Below the pieces are notes generated by a model. The model did not search any database. It was given only the letters and a program-made list of their open reading frames with translations, and was not told the DNA's origin. This document shows, piece after piece, positions 8,650 through 20,584 of a stretch of 64,000 bases of DNA; within the stretch, counting starts at the first letter, position 1, and every line of letters begins with the position of its first letter. Source of the DNA: Boswellia sacra (Eukaryota; Streptophyta; Magnoliopsida; Sapindales; Burseraceae). A program made the translations under genes and the position numbers. The stretch spans positions 62,001 through 126,000 of the forward strand of contig SNVD02000426.1 of NCBI GenBank assembly GCA_013180625.2, written 5' to 3'.

Positions 8650-10868
8650 ATAACTGACAGATGCCTAAGGCTTTTCTTAGATTTTCAAATCTTGTTGTAT
8701 CCAATGCTTTAGTGACAAGTTAGCCAATTATCTATCAATAGAGATGTGTTCAATGTGTATCACCTTAGACTCTACTAGTTCCCTTATAAAATGGTATCTT
8801 ATGTCAATGTCTTTTGTCCTAGAATGTTGAACAGGATTTTTAGAAATTTTTATAGCACTAGTATTATCACAAATTAAACACAGTTAAAGGCTTTTGTTCA
8901 ATACCATAATCACTCAACATTTGCTTCATACACAGTAGTTGTGTGCAACAACTCCCTGCTGCTATGTATTCGGCTTCACAAGTAGACAAAGAAATAAAAT
9001 TTTGCTTTTTGCTGTGCCATGAAACCAAGTTAGTACCAAGATAAAAATATCCTCCTGAGGTACTTTTTCTGTCATCTAAATTTTCTGCCCAGTCAGCATC
9101 ACTAAACCCTGCAAGATAATCATTTGTATCTTTAGAAAACCATATTCCATAATCATGTGTTCCATGAACATACCTGATGATTCTCTTAGCTGCTACAAGA
9201 TATGATTCTTTGGGATTTGCTTGAAATCTTGCACATAATCCTACATTAAAGCACACGTCTGGTATACTTGCTGTGAGGTATAGCAGGCTGCCAATAATAC
9301 TTTTGTATAAACTTGCATCAACATATTACCTGCATTGTCTTTTGAAAGTTTTAGATTAGTACTGATAGGAGTTTTCATTGGTTTTGCATTATCAAGCCCA
9401 AATATTTTTACAAGATTTTTAGCATATTTTGATTGAGATATGAATATCCCATCATTCATTTGCTTAACCTATAATCTAAGAAAGAAATTTAATTCTCCCA
9501 CCATGCTCATCTCAAACTCTTCTTACATCAACTTAACAAACTCATTAGTTTTGCTTTTGTTAGTTGATCCGAAAACAATGTCATCAACATATATTTGTGC
9601 AATAATAAGATAGTTAAATGCATGTTTGATAAATAAAGTCTTATCATTGCTGCCTCTTTTATAACCTCTGTTGATCAAAAACTTTGTCAACCTTTCATAC
9701 CAAGCTCTAAGAGCTTGTTTCAAACCATACAAAGCTTTGAGCAATTTGTGCACAAAATCAGGATGTTTAGGATCTTCAAATCCTTTAGGCTGTTCAACAA
9801 AGACTTCTTCATTGAGATAGCCATTTAAAAATGTTGTTTTAACATCCATTTGGTACAACTTAAAATCAAGCAAACAAACAATTGCAAGTAGTAATCTGAT
9901 TGACTCAAGTCTAGCTATTAGTGCAAAGGTTTCATCAAAGTCTATGCCTTCTACTTATGTGTAACCTTGTGCAACTAACCTAGCCTTATTTCTTACTACT
10001 TGTCCACTTTCATCAGTTTTATTTTTGAATATCCATTTAGTTCCAATAACATTTGCATTTTCTAGCCTAGGAACTAATTCCCACACTTCATTCCTTTTAA
10101 ACTGATTAAGTTCATCTTGCGTGGCTTGAATCCAAACATCTTCTTTTAAGGCTTCTTTCACATTTTTTGGTTCAACTAAAGAAACATAACATGCAAACCT
10201 TACCTGATTTCTTACCTTGCTCTGAGTCTTCATCATGCCATCTGGTGTTCCAATGATAGAGCTTGTTGGATGTGCTTTCTGAATCCAGGTAGGTGGATCT
10301 TTCTTTTCATCTTCATTCCTGATTGAATTCCTGTTCAAATCTGAGTTGTCAAATGTTACTGTTACGTCAGGTGTAACAGCAGCTGTTTCCTCTTTCAAAA
10401 CAGAATCTTCTTTATTTTTGCTATCTGAATCTGTCTTCTCTGTATCATCTGTGAAGTTGATTTTGATTTCCTCCTGTGAGTACTTTGCATATCGTCCAGA
10501 TCATCAAATGCTATGTTTGCAGATTCCATGATTGCCTCAGTTCTCAGATTGTAAACTCGAAATGCTTTACTATTTTGAGCATATCCTACGAAGACGCCTT
10601 AATCACATCTCGGGTCTAATTTTCCTAACTGCTTTCTGTCATTTAAGATATAACACCTATATCCAAAAACATGAAAATATTTCAAATTCGATTTTGTACC
10701 TTTCAAAATTTCATAAGGTGTCTGGTTAGTGCTAGGTCTAAGAAAAACTCTATTTGAAATTTAACAAGCAGTGCTTGTTGCTTCAGTTCATAGCCTTTTG
10801 GTCAATTTCTTACTATTGAGAATCACTCTAGCTATCTCTTAAAGAGTTCTATTCTTCCTTTCCACAAT
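8650..10868 (-). pseudogene. Sirevirus-like pol, 3' half: integrase tail, reverse transcriptase, RNase H
   Basis: Reading leftwards from 10868, the integrase resumes right after the CACTA element with VERKNRTL, which keeps the catalytic Glu. It goes on through the copia integrase tail (NQTPYEILKG, HVFGYRCYILND) with several stops. The RT follows: EALKEDVWIQATQDELNQF, GTKWIFKNK, KARLVAQGYT, then QMDVKTTFLNGYLNEEVFVEQPKGF (9523-9873) with the catalytic YVDD as IYVDDIVFGS. RNase H is at 8867-9256 with DADWAENLDDRKSTSGG and CEAEYIAA. Stops at about 9955, 9870, 9525, 9470 and 9256 break it. Pol would copy the element RNA into DNA and integrate it. Confidence 0.85.
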
Positions 10869-11033
10869 CACTACAAGAAAAATGACCATATTTGACGGTA
10901 AAAAAAATTACAACAATGGCATCGCCAAATATAGTCTATTTGGCGGTCGGTCAAAACGCCAAATATATTAATGATCATATTTGTCACATAAAAGCGCCAA
11001 GTATAGTAACATAAAACTGTAGAAAAATGCAAT

Positions 11034-11440
11034 ATTTGTCACTTTTTATTGTCAAATTTGGTATCTTGTAACCGTTACATTTCTTAATTTCATCATATTT
11101 GACGCTTTTTGCCCAATTAATATAGTTTTGTAACTGTTAAATTTTTTAAATTTTGTCATATTTGGCACTTTTTGCCCGATAAATATGGTTATATAACGAT
11201 AACATTTTTTGAATCATATCATATTTGGCACTTTTTACCTGATAAATATGGTTATGTAACGATAAAATTTTTTGAATCATATCATATTTTGCGCTTTTTG
11301 CCTGGTAAATATGGTTTTATAAAGTTATTTTTTTAATTTTGTCATATTTGACGCTTTTTGCCTCATAAATATGGTTATGTAATGGTAAAATTTTTTAAAT
11401 CTTATCATATTTGGTGCTTTTCAACCAATAAATGTAAGGT
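11034..11440 (+). repeat. CACTA subterminal repeats, about 61 bp period
   Basis: About seven units start with catatttgRcRctttttgcc (near 11034, 11095, 11157, 11219, 11281, 11342 and 11404) and continue with ..aaatatggtt.tgtaac..taaaatttttt. Subterminal arrays are the transposase-binding sites of CACTA elements. The right end has only scattered related pieces (tgacaaatatgaaaa). Confidence 0.8.
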
Positions 11441-11614
11441 TTTAAATCTGTTTTAATCTTATATATCAAACAGAAATCCATCAAATTTAATTCAACTACA
11501 TAAGAAAGGCACTGAAGATCATGTATGAAATATTATCAAGTATTGTGTATTATACAGTCATATACATGGATAAGCGTGTGTTGGATTAGTAAGAGCACAT
11601 GTGTTGGTGCATGT

Positions 11615-11655
11615 GGGAGGGAGAGAGAGATAGAGAGAGAGAGAGAAGAAATACT
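11615..11655 (+). repeat. GA-rich microsatellite
   Basis: Gagggagagagagatagagagagagagag lies just beyond the 3' end of the captured exportin fragment. Confidence 0.8.
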
Positions 11656-11679
11656 AAAAGATAAAGAGGGTACATGTAT

Positions 11680-12410
11680 ATTATTATGGCAAAAAGGGAT
11701 GAAACTTCTAACTCTCGAGCATCAAGCAAATTCCTAGCATAGTCACCAAGAACTGGGTCCATCATTAAGGGCACAAAATGTTTTCCAATCTGAGGCTGAT
11801 CTTCAGCCTTGTCCAAAAATGTCTCAATGAGCTTCAGAGTCTCTCTTTTAACGGAGCTGTTCAATATACACATTATGAAAACAAAAAGCATTGGGTTTAA
11901 AACAAGACAAAAACCAAATCCAAGTTCGTCGTCTACCGTAGAAGTTTAACATATGATGTTTTAGATGCAAAAGGCCCTCCTTCTGAAATGCTACTGATAT
12001 AAGCTCACTGTACATCCTGTAGCATGTATAAAAAGTGTAAATAATATAGATTGGTGTACAAGAAATTCAATAACACCTGCATTTAAGAATATCAATGTGC
12101 AAAACACTTACTTGTAGATATTTAGCATGTCCAGAAAGATCACAGAAATTTGAGACAAGAAGAAAGTTCGAAGAGAACTGGCAACACTAGTATTCGTCTG
12201 CAGTAACAACAATGACTTGACTCAATAAATAGTAGAAAAAGTAAAACAAACAAACACAAATTCAACTGAAAAAGGTTTACTTAAACAACTGTTCTGATAT
12301 ATTTAAAAAAAAAGTTACACCTGTAATATATTAAGCACAGTCCTGATTACGTCTTGATCTTTCAAAAAATCTACACTTTGATGTGCCTGTCCAAGAATTT
12401 CACCCCATTT
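11680..12410 (-). pseudogene. captured exportin-1 (XPO1/CRM1) gene fragment, four exons with introns
   Basis: Exportin-1 carries proteins with nuclear export signals out of the nucleus with Ran-GTP. Four exons in correct order are readable on the minus strand. The first (12321-12410) has WGEILGQAHQSVDFLKDQ. The second (12111-12197) has NTSVASSL and SVIFLDMLNIYK. The third (about 11937-12016) has MYSELIS, GGPFASKTSYVKLLR-like text with changes. The fourth (about 11680-11856) has VKRETLKLIETFLDKAEDQPQ and MDPVLGDYARN. Splice sites flanking the first two are intact (tag/aaatgg, cag/gtgtaac). The fragment corresponds to an internal part of the about 1,075-residue protein. It ends abruptly at SLFA, where host sequence stops. 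A genomic copy was captured, because introns are present. Confidence 0.85.
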
Positions 12411-12574
12411 CTACATTGCAGGCAACATCGTAAGCAATCATTCATCATCAAGATGGATTTCGACTAAAACAGAAAGAAAAACTCACAACAAAGCAGTGGT
12501 AGCAATTGTCAATGACATTCGCTCCAACAGCCATGAAAGTTGCAAAAAAGGGAGCGAAAAACCCATATCCTATT
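12411..12574 (-). other. captured intron sequence next to the exportin fragment
   Basis: This holds the acceptor side of the intron before the first visible exportin exon, then about 120 bp without a recognised exon, up to the solo LTR target site ctatt (12570-12574). Confidence 0.4.
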
Positions 12575-14099
12575 TCACATCCGAAAAAGGATTGTCTCCC
12601 AAGTATAGGAGTGTCGAAGTAATAAAACCCGGTGAGACCGGGGTCGATCCACGAGGAAGGGAATTTAAGCGTTACAAATTATAAGTTAAACAAATGTGAT
12701 ATGGATGATTCAAATAGGTGACATGATAATATCAACAAGTATGTAAGATGGTAGGTGGTATTACCGACCATTCAAATATAAAACAAAAAGCAAGAGGAGG
12801 TAAAACCATCCATGGAAATAGGTGGTATAACCAACCATAGTAAATTAAAGAACAATTTCATAAGGTGGTAGAACCTACCATAGTAAATAAAATAAAAAGT
12901 TCATAAACAATAGAATAATTAAAATACAAGAGGAATTAACACAATAACAATGAAGGCTAAGGTTAGGGGATCCGCCCTTGATATTTCAAATAAGGATAAT
13001 TAACCCATTTTAGTTATATGAATTATATTTGTTTCATTACCAATATTTATACCACTTCTTGTAAATGGGTTCAAGCATCCAATGTGCCAATCATCATATG
13101 TCTACAACAAATCAAGGTTCCTAACTAGATTCGTGTCGGTAAGGAAGAACCATACATCATCTAGAAAGGATCCAAGCATTTGATGTGCCAAGGATTGTCG
13201 ACAATGGATCAAGACCTCCACTTTACGAGTGGTGTCAAGATTGATTAAGAAATTAAATATAAATCATATTGAATAAACATCATAAGATTAAGATTATTAA
13301 GCACATATTAAGGTTAGAGAATCTTTATTCTCATATCAAGGGTTTCACCCTTTCACCTTAGCAAAAGAGAAATTAGAAGAACATTATAATAGAAAGAAAA
13401 TAAAATGCAAGAAAAAGGAAATTCATTAATAACATAAACACACAAAACACAATACAAGATCCTAGCCAAAGCCAAAATGTTCCAGCCAAGGCCAAGATGC
13501 CCTAATGGGTCACAAGGCACCTCTATTTATAGATACATCCAGGGGCAAACTTGTCAAATTACAAGGGCATAATTGTCAAATATTAGTTGTAAATATCTTT
13601 GACAATTGGGATCATTAGGCACCGACTTTGACCATCAATTTTGACATCGAAATGTTGTGAATTTTAATCACATGTCTTCATGAAAGTTGTAGATATTTCT
13701 CTCAGCTTTCTAGAACATATTGATTTGCACAATTTGGATACGTATTTTGAGAGATACGGTCCAAATACTGAGGCCTGGTCAGACTGGGCCGAGACTGTAG
13801 ATGGGTTCACTTCAAGCCCAATTTTGGTCCACTAGAGCCCGAATTTGATGATTCTTGTGAAATGCAATCTTGTAGACAATTAAATCAGCTTTCCAAAACA
13901 TTAAGAATTGCACCATTCTGATCTATAAATAGAGAGTTATGCCCATTTTACCGAACCTGTAACAAAACCAAAATTAAGAGAAATTAATTCTAAAGATGCA
14001 AATGCTACAAATATGCTTAAGTTGAGGAATTTAATGACACTATTAATGCAATATGATGAACTAAACTCTTATTAAACATGCATATTTAAGTGTTCATCA
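12575..14099 (-). mobile_element. solo Athila LTR inside the CACTA element
   Basis: The sequence is flanked by the 5-bp duplication ctatt (12570-12574 and 14100-14104). It matches the Athila LTRs in inverted orientation: CACATCCGAAAAAGGATT at the left end and AAGTGTTCATCA at the right end. Its left terminus has lost a base or two compared with TGACACATCC. It is about 150 bp longer than the other LTRs. The extra part (about 12740-12900) holds three copies of a taggtggta.(t/g)a.c.accat motif. No internal sequence remains, so it is a recombination footprint. Confidence 0.93.
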
Positions 14100-14104
14100 C
14101 TATT

Positions 14105-14597
14105 CCAGCTAAAAGACTTCCAACAATTCCAATAATTGGCCACTTATAAGGAAAGTTTTTATCACACCATGAAAGTAAATTTTTGTCATTCTCAAAAACT
14201 TCTGTCACACGAATTCTCACTTTAATTTCAAAATATTATTTCTACAAAACTTTAGATCTTTGATAATACAAAATTCAATTTTTTGTTTTAAATTCTCCAA
14301 ATTCATTTTGTCAAAACACTTCCACAAAACAAGACTATATGCCCCCTTGACTTTCAACATGTTTCTTTGAATGTAGACATATATAGCAGGGGCTACCCAG
14401 ATTTTCACAGCTGAACAATTTCCAAATCGTGTCAGATTATCAAATCAGCACTCAGTTTTGACATTGCCAACAGGTAGATGATTTGGAAGACATGGGTAAA
14501 CAATGTACTCATAGAGAATCTTCATATCAATAAATGTTTATGCTGCTCTGCAATTAAAATAAGTATTTTTGTTTCCACTATGTTAATTGCAATACAA
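14105..14597. other. captured or internal CACTA DNA without recognised gene
   Basis: AT-rich sequence between the solo LTR and the next recognised captured exon. I see no supported exon. Confidence 0.4.
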
Positions 14598-16487
14598 ACT
14601 GACTCGGACTTTGAAAGGAAAGCGATGAGTTCTTACTTCTACCCCAGGGAAAACTCTGACATCCATGCCAAGGCTATCAACCCCAATCAAATTTGCTACC
14701 TATATAAGCAAATTAACCAATTAGAGTTTCAAATTCATGGTCTTTGAACACTGATTGCATGCCTTGGTTACAATAAGTTATTCAGATTATTCTAAGCTCA
14801 CCACTTGTTCATCTCTTTAGAATCATTTTTTACAGTAACCAGTTTAAATGTTTCCAAGTCCAATCAATTACTAAACACGCACAAATATCACGTCAATTAA
14901 AACATCAACTCCTTAAACTAGACAAGGCACAAATATTTACCATGTTTAAATATGTAATTACTGTACTTAATCTAAGAATGATAAAAAAAATATGATGAAT
15001 AAAAACCTTATAAAAGTTTTCTTTAAAGAGCCAGAAGCTGTTGTTCTGCACCATTTCTGAGAAAATGATAATGAACTCATTCAGACATCTCCAAAACTGG
15101 AAAGGTATCACATGGGCAACTGCTCCAACAAAAAAAGTTCATAGCGGCGAAACAAAGAACCAAGATGAACATCCAAGCCTGCCTATATGACAATAAAACA
15201 AAAGGAGAAAGATGGAATCTTTTTTTACCTCCACATTAAGACCCTTCTTTTTGCAAAGCGCTTTAAGAGCAACATTGCACCTGATTCCCCTCTTGCTAAA
15301 GTGCTCTACAATTGCTGAAGTAAAGTGTACAAGGGCATCAGGTTTAGCATCTTGAAAATCTTGCAAAGCAACCGAAGACTGCATATATTCAACGATACAC
15401 AAAATTTCAATCCAAGTTGCTCAAATGTTGTAAATGGGAAACATTATAGAAATAAATGAACTTTATACATTTAAGTAATCTTAAATGGCATGATTGCAAA
15501 CTTAATCATTGTAGACAATTGCTAGCATTGCCTTCTTGTTCACATTAATCTTATCTCCAATTCATAGAAAATAATTTACATTGCTTTTTATAAAAACATA
15601 TATATAAGAATAAAATTAGTTTTCCCATCTTCCTCACTTATATGTCAAATTGGTCATATATTATCAGTTAAACTTACAAAAATGACAATGAGGAGTGTGA
15701 TGTACATGCCTGAACTCCATACACAGAGAATAGCTCTATTCTCATAATCTCCAATCTGTAGAGAGTTGAACTACTGTTGCTTTCATCACTTTTCGGACTT
15801 AAACTCAGAATCTCTTCATCTAAACAAAATATTAACATCAGTCAAAGGAAAATATTCCATAAAATGCATATTCATTTATCCAATAACTTTTTGATCTTAA
15901 ATTAAAAAAATTAAATAAATAAGAAAAAAAAGTATTCCAGCCACTTGACTCCTCCCAATGTTTATAAAGAATCTTAGTTTTACTGGATTTTATTTTTGGA
16001 GAAAACAAGGATATGTAAGGCTTGATGTCTAAAAAAAAGGGTACCCACACTCATCTCAGAAAGTTAGAAATCAGGCACGCCCAAAAAGGACACATCGTGC
16101 CCTATGTGACTAATAGTGAATTAGAACACCAAAGAATATCAATAATACTATGAAGATTCATGAAGATGTAGCACAGATAAATAATCGAAATAGTAAGACA
16201 TTCTAGACAATATACTAGATGGTTACAAATTTTATGCACCAGAACTAATAATCCACTTCAATGTTATAGCTTTAGTCAATAAAAGCTAGGTCCATTATGA
16301 TGATTAAATAATTTAAGCACAAAAATAGTATACCTTTCCAATCTGAGTTGTAGCCATCACTATCCTCACAGTGAAATTGCCTTCTTATATAAGTTTCTTC
16401 ATCGGCAAATACAGGTCTGAGGTATCCCACAATAGAAACACCATTTGAAGGATTATCCATTTTTCTATAATACTCCATATTAACAAC
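14598..16487 (-). pseudogene. captured fragment of an At3g49140-like (split-barrel/DUF2470-type) gene, four exons
   Basis: Four exons are readable on the minus strand in gene order. The first (about 16334-16487) has NPSNGVSIVGYLRPVF and QFHCEDSDGYNSDWK, then a clear donor (gtatac). The second (about 15707-15819) has DEEILSLSPKSDESNSSS and YRLEIMRIELFSVYGVQ. The third (about 15229-15378) has SSVALQDFQDAKPDALVHF and CNVALKALCKKKGLNVE with a donor. The fourth (about 14598-14700) has LIGVDSLGMDVRVFPG and RTHRFPFKVR. This wording matches my recollection of the plant plastid-type family that includes Arabidopsis At3g49140 and At5g24060, often labelled PPR-like but carrying a split-barrel/DUF2470 region. 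Introns are kept, so genomic DNA was captured. Confidence 0.65.
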
Positions 16488-18845
16488 CTACATGGAAGTA
16501 AAAACCGATAAGTTAAAAGAATAGGACAATAAAATTTGTTCATTTTGTCCACCATATAGAAAAGAAAAATATGGAATTTCAGTAAGTGCAAAGTTAAGCA
16601 AACCCTTGAAATGTAAAGAAAAAAAATCTCCGGTATTAGAATTGGAGGTAAAACAGAATTGCAATAATCACACATATACTATGTAAAAGGGCAATTTGAA
16701 GGTAATTTTAAAATTACCATAAACGATATCAACTACTAGCAAAATGATATATGACATAACACCAATAATCACAAAGAAAGACTATTAAAAAATAATAATA
16801 ATCAGAAACTAAAGAATGAGTAAACAATAATGATCTAAATATTTTTTATTTTTAAAACAACATAGAACCGGGTTTGCAAAGCGACTTTTCTTTCTGAAGT
16901 GGTCCAACAACTAACTTTCTTTCTCTCTCTATCATAAAAAGCAAACTTTACACTTTCCTAAATATGCAGTATGAACCATACAAGTGGCATATGATTTTGC
17001 AGTACACAATAACATATTTAGAAAGATTATCATGACCTTCTCAGGTAATAGCCATTGATGTAGACCCCTTATGACCAAATAAAATTATATAACCAAAAAT
17101 GCATGTGTATTACACCATGGCCAAGCACCAACTATCCAAAACCCATTTACTTAGCTTGGTATGCTTCAAGTGTTGACTATGATCATTTAACTTTTGCACA
17201 ATATTAACTCCATAAATGAGTTTGCATTTGCTATCAGTGGGAATGCAAAGACCATGTTTATGTAGAAGTGGAATTTAATCAAGTTTAACAATTCTAATCA
17301 TCCAATGATCTATAAAATTATAACATGTAAATATAGACTAATGAAACATACAAGAAAATTTCAAGATTGACTTGCCCAAACAACAATTAATATTGATTCT
17401 ACTAATGAAGCAAACACCCAAACCCAAAATTTTCACTCCAAACTTAACCAAGAAAAGAGAAACCGAAAACAAGAACCTAACTCATTGAAGACACTCATTC
17501 AATCCAAACCCCCAACCCTTATTCTTAGCATTCAAAAACAGAGAAACCGATAGCAGAAAACCCAACCCCTATTCTAAGCACCAATCCCAGCCCTTAGAAC
17601 CTTTATTCCACTCCAAAAAAGACAATCACAAAGCACCAACACACCACCAAAAGAACTATTCATACCAAAATTGCCATCGAAAACAAGCCCCAAATAAGAA
17701 ACGAAAAAAAACTAGTGAACTTAAGAAATGAAAGAGAAGAGCGATAGAGAATTTTCTACCTGGCATTCATAAATTATAGGAAAAGAAAAGTACTTAAATT
17801 TAGTTTTAAAATTAAAGTTCATAGGTGCATTTAGAAAACCCCTTTTTAGTGATATTGTCAAAAAGTACTTTTACTCAAAAAAGCATTTCCTATAAACCCA
17901 CCTAACGAAATCACACAAAACCTTTTTAACTACTTCTGAAAAAACCATTTTCAGATTTCCAAAAGCACTCTCAAATCCAAACACAACAACACACATCTGG
18001 GTTTCAATTCTCCTACAATTTCCATGCAATTGATCTTTTCAATCAAAATGATGATTGTATAATCACCAAAGGCACAGACTTAACCTCCAAATCAAACAAC
18101 AAAAATAGTTATATCGTTCTTAATCTAAGTAGTACCAAAAGATTGTAGTTGTAATTACATATTTCAAGAGAGATCATAAAGGAAATCTAAATACAAACAA
18201 GCATATGAGAAGAAAATCAACCATTAAAGCAGTAAGGATAGAGATAAAAAGTTACAAGGAAACGGGAGATAATGTAGATGATATCCACTTTAACTTACAA
18301 TGTTGAGCAACATAAAAAGTGACATAAAAAGGTTGTAATTAAAAAATTAAGATGTTAACTTAGCATACAAAGCCAACAAATATTGGCTAACACTAAACCC
18401 ACTAAAACATTGTTAAAAAATTAAGAAAAAAATAAGAACCAGAATATTTCAAAAGATAAGACCACAAAAATTCAAAATTCAATAAAAGCAAACAATAACA
18501 CCACAAAAATCGAAGGACATAGAAGTTTTTAGGTTTAAACTGTCACAAAATGAGCATTTAACAATAAGAGCAAAAAATAGACCCGCAAATATAATACTTA
18601 GCATTTTCAAATTAGGGATTTGGGAGATTAGGGTTTCAATTATAACATTTGTGATGTAGAAAATGGTAAAACAAAACTAGAAACACTCAAAAAACCAAAT
18701 TGAAAAACAAATTTGAAAGGAAACTTACTGTGGATCGAGAGCTAATTCTGAATCCAACCCAAAGACAATGATGAATCTTTATTGAGTCCTTGATGGGTTA
18801 ACTCCAGTTTGAGCGATTTCAACAATTTGAGGCGATGCAAAATAT
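16488..18845. other. CACTA interior without recognised gene
   Basis: 2.3 kb of AT-rich sequence with A-runs and no ORF that reads as a known protein. It may include intron or upstream sequence of the captured At3g49140-like gene. Near 18720-18840 the bases change from AT-rich to mixed composition before the mitochondrial-like segment. Confidence 0.4.
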
Positions 18846-18849
18846 GTCG

Positions 18850-19340
18850 ACGAAAATTAGTTACTTCGGGCCCCCCTAATTAGAAAGAAGGGTCGAAGAA
18901 GGTTTTGGGCCTATAGCTTTCCCCCTCCCCCGTTCATCGGATGGTGCTTGTGTAGAGGGTGTGCCACCAGAAATCGGGCTTAAAGCTCTCGCCTTACCAA
19001 CGAGCCGACAGTTGATGGCTATTGGTCACGACTACTACCCCCAAGTGAGCGTATTATGGGGGACCGTCAAGCACATCCGGCAAGGATCAAGAGGGATCTC
19101 GTTGTTGTATAGTTCAGGTCAGAGCAACGCGCCATTGGACGTTCAAGAGGCAGTCTCACAATCGCGCATGATTGGAAGAGTAGCGCTACTAGATTAGAAT
19201 GCGTACTCCTCTATTGTTTGTTGTTCATCACGGGGATTTCAGAGAAGGGCCAGAGGGGATCTCGAGTGGGTCAGTCGCTGATTATCTAAGCGCAGACGAG
19301 ACTCTTAATGAAATCTCAAAGCGGTAGGTCAGTGAGCAAG
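18850..19340 (+). pseudogene. matR: mitochondrial-derived segment with a matR fragment (NUMT)
   Basis: This block is clearly richer in G and C than everything around it. In the frame 18961-19197 the stretch PQVSVLWGTVKHIRQGSRG followed by ISLLYSSGQSNAP (about 19039-19170) matches the plant mitochondrial maturase MatR, which is encoded in an intron of nad1 and helps splicing of group II introns. The residues before and after do not look like MatR. A following stretch (about 19200-19330, frame with VVHHGDFREGPEGISS) is also mitochondrial in character but unidentified. It is therefore probably a mosaic of mitochondrial pieces, now in nuclear DNA inside the CACTA element. Confidence 0.7.
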
Positions 19341-19622
19341 TGACGGCTAGGGTAGCGTGGAGGAGAAAAAGAAAAGATAGAGGAAAAATGATTAAAGTAG
19401 AGCCAAAATGAATATATCAGGGTAAAAGAGACAAAATATACATATTTGTCCCTATTCTAAAAATTCTGACAAATATGAGATTCGGAAAAGGCAAAAAGTG
19501 AGAAATAGGATCTAAATTTGTGTTTGACCTTAACACTAGTGTTATATTTCTCATATTTAAAAAAATGCCAAATTTAAAAAAAAGGTAGAGTGACAAATAT
19601 GAAAAATATTCTTGTAGTGAAT

Positions 19623-20360
19623 GCCATTCTGTTCAGGGGCTTTGGGGGCTGAAAATTCATGATCAATGCCATGATATTTGCAGAAGTCAGCATAGCTAAC
19701 ATTCTCAAATTTCTTGCCATGATCACTTCTTATTCTCACAATCCTGCCAATGTTCCTGTTTTGCTCATTTTCAAGCTTAACACAAAGATTCCTGAAAGCT
19801 TCAAAAGTGTCAGATTTTTCTTTAATGAAATCAACCCAAGTATATCTAGAAAAATCATCCACATAAACAAATATGTATCTCTTACCTGTAATGCTTTTAA
19901 TTTGCATAAGACCCATAAGATCCCCGTGAAGCAAATCAAGTATTTTGGATGTGCTAAGATGTGGATTTGATTTGTGTGAGCTTCTAATTTGTTTTCCCAT
20001 TTGACATGGTCCACAAATTCCATTAACTTTGTCATCAAGTTTAGGAACTCCTTTTACAGCACCTAACTTAGTTAATTTAACCAAGTCTTTGTAATTTAAG
20101 TGTCATAATTTTTGATGCCACAATTCTAAATCCAAAATCTTAGCTTGAAATGCAATCTTTTCCAAATAACAATTATTTGAAGATCTATTACTTTCTAGAA
20201 TGCATTTACCAAAATTATCTAAGACCATGCATTTGTTTTGTGTGAAATTAACAATATACTTGTCATCACAAATCTTACTAATACTAATAAGATTAGCTTT
20301 CAAACTTTCAACCAGCAAGACATTTTGGAAATTGGGTAGGCCTTTGACATTCAAATTGCC
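19623..20360 (-). pseudogene. Sirevirus-like integrase, N-terminal and core part
   Basis: Reading leftwards from about 20360: GLPNFQNVLLVESLKANLIS is the copia pre-integrase segment. LELWHQKL and later CGPCQMGKQIRSSH form the HHCC zinc-binding region. DLLHGDLMGLM holds the first catalytic Asp, VDDFSRYTWV follows, and RIRSDHGKKFEN holds the second Asp. The frame breaks at 20103 (a stop in the H-L-N segment) and ends at PKAPEQNGI, where the CACTA element was inserted. The catalytic Glu follows at 10868 on the other side. Confidence 0.88.
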
Positions 20361-20584
20361 TTTACCAATGATCTTACTCTTTACTCCATCTCCATAGGTG
20401 ACATTACCATCCTGTATGCTTTAAAATCTGTTAAAAACTATTTATTTTCAGTCATGTGCTTGGAACAACCACCGTCAAAATACCACAAATCATTAGATGA
20501 TTGGTTAAGAACAGTAAGAGCAACATGACATACTATCTTGTCTTTCTTAACCCACTACTGTTGTGGTTTTGTTAACAGTTTAAA
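20361..20584 (-). pseudogene. Sirevirus-like aspartic protease region (degenerate)
   Basis: At about 20440-20500 the minus strand reads NDLWYFDGGCSKHMT, the copia retropepsin active site with Asp-Gly-Gly in place of the usual Asp-Ser-Gly. Several stops lie around it. The protease would cut the Gag-Pol polyprotein. Confidence 0.65.

Larger units (their letters stand above)
10869..19619. mobile_element. non-autonomous CACTA (En/Spm) transposon with captured DNA (Pack-CACTA)
   Basis: The terminal inverted repeats are CACTACAAGAAAAATG at the left and the inverted form (ATATTCTTGTAGTG) at the right. A 3-bp duplication, aat, is at 10866-10868 and 19620-19622. Joined across it, the Sirevirus integrase reading (PKAPEQNG then VERKNRTL) continues. 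Subterminal direct repeats of about 61 bp follow the left end. No transposase (TNPD/TNPA type) is visible, so it needs help in trans. Inside are pieces of an exportin-1 gene, an At3g49140-like gene, a mitochondrial segment and a solo Athila LTR. At 8.75 kb, much of its length is captured or inserted DNA. Confidence 0.9.

Noticed and set aside
19659..19970. Plus-strand ORF of 103 codons
   Set aside because: Antisense shadow of the Sirevirus integrase.
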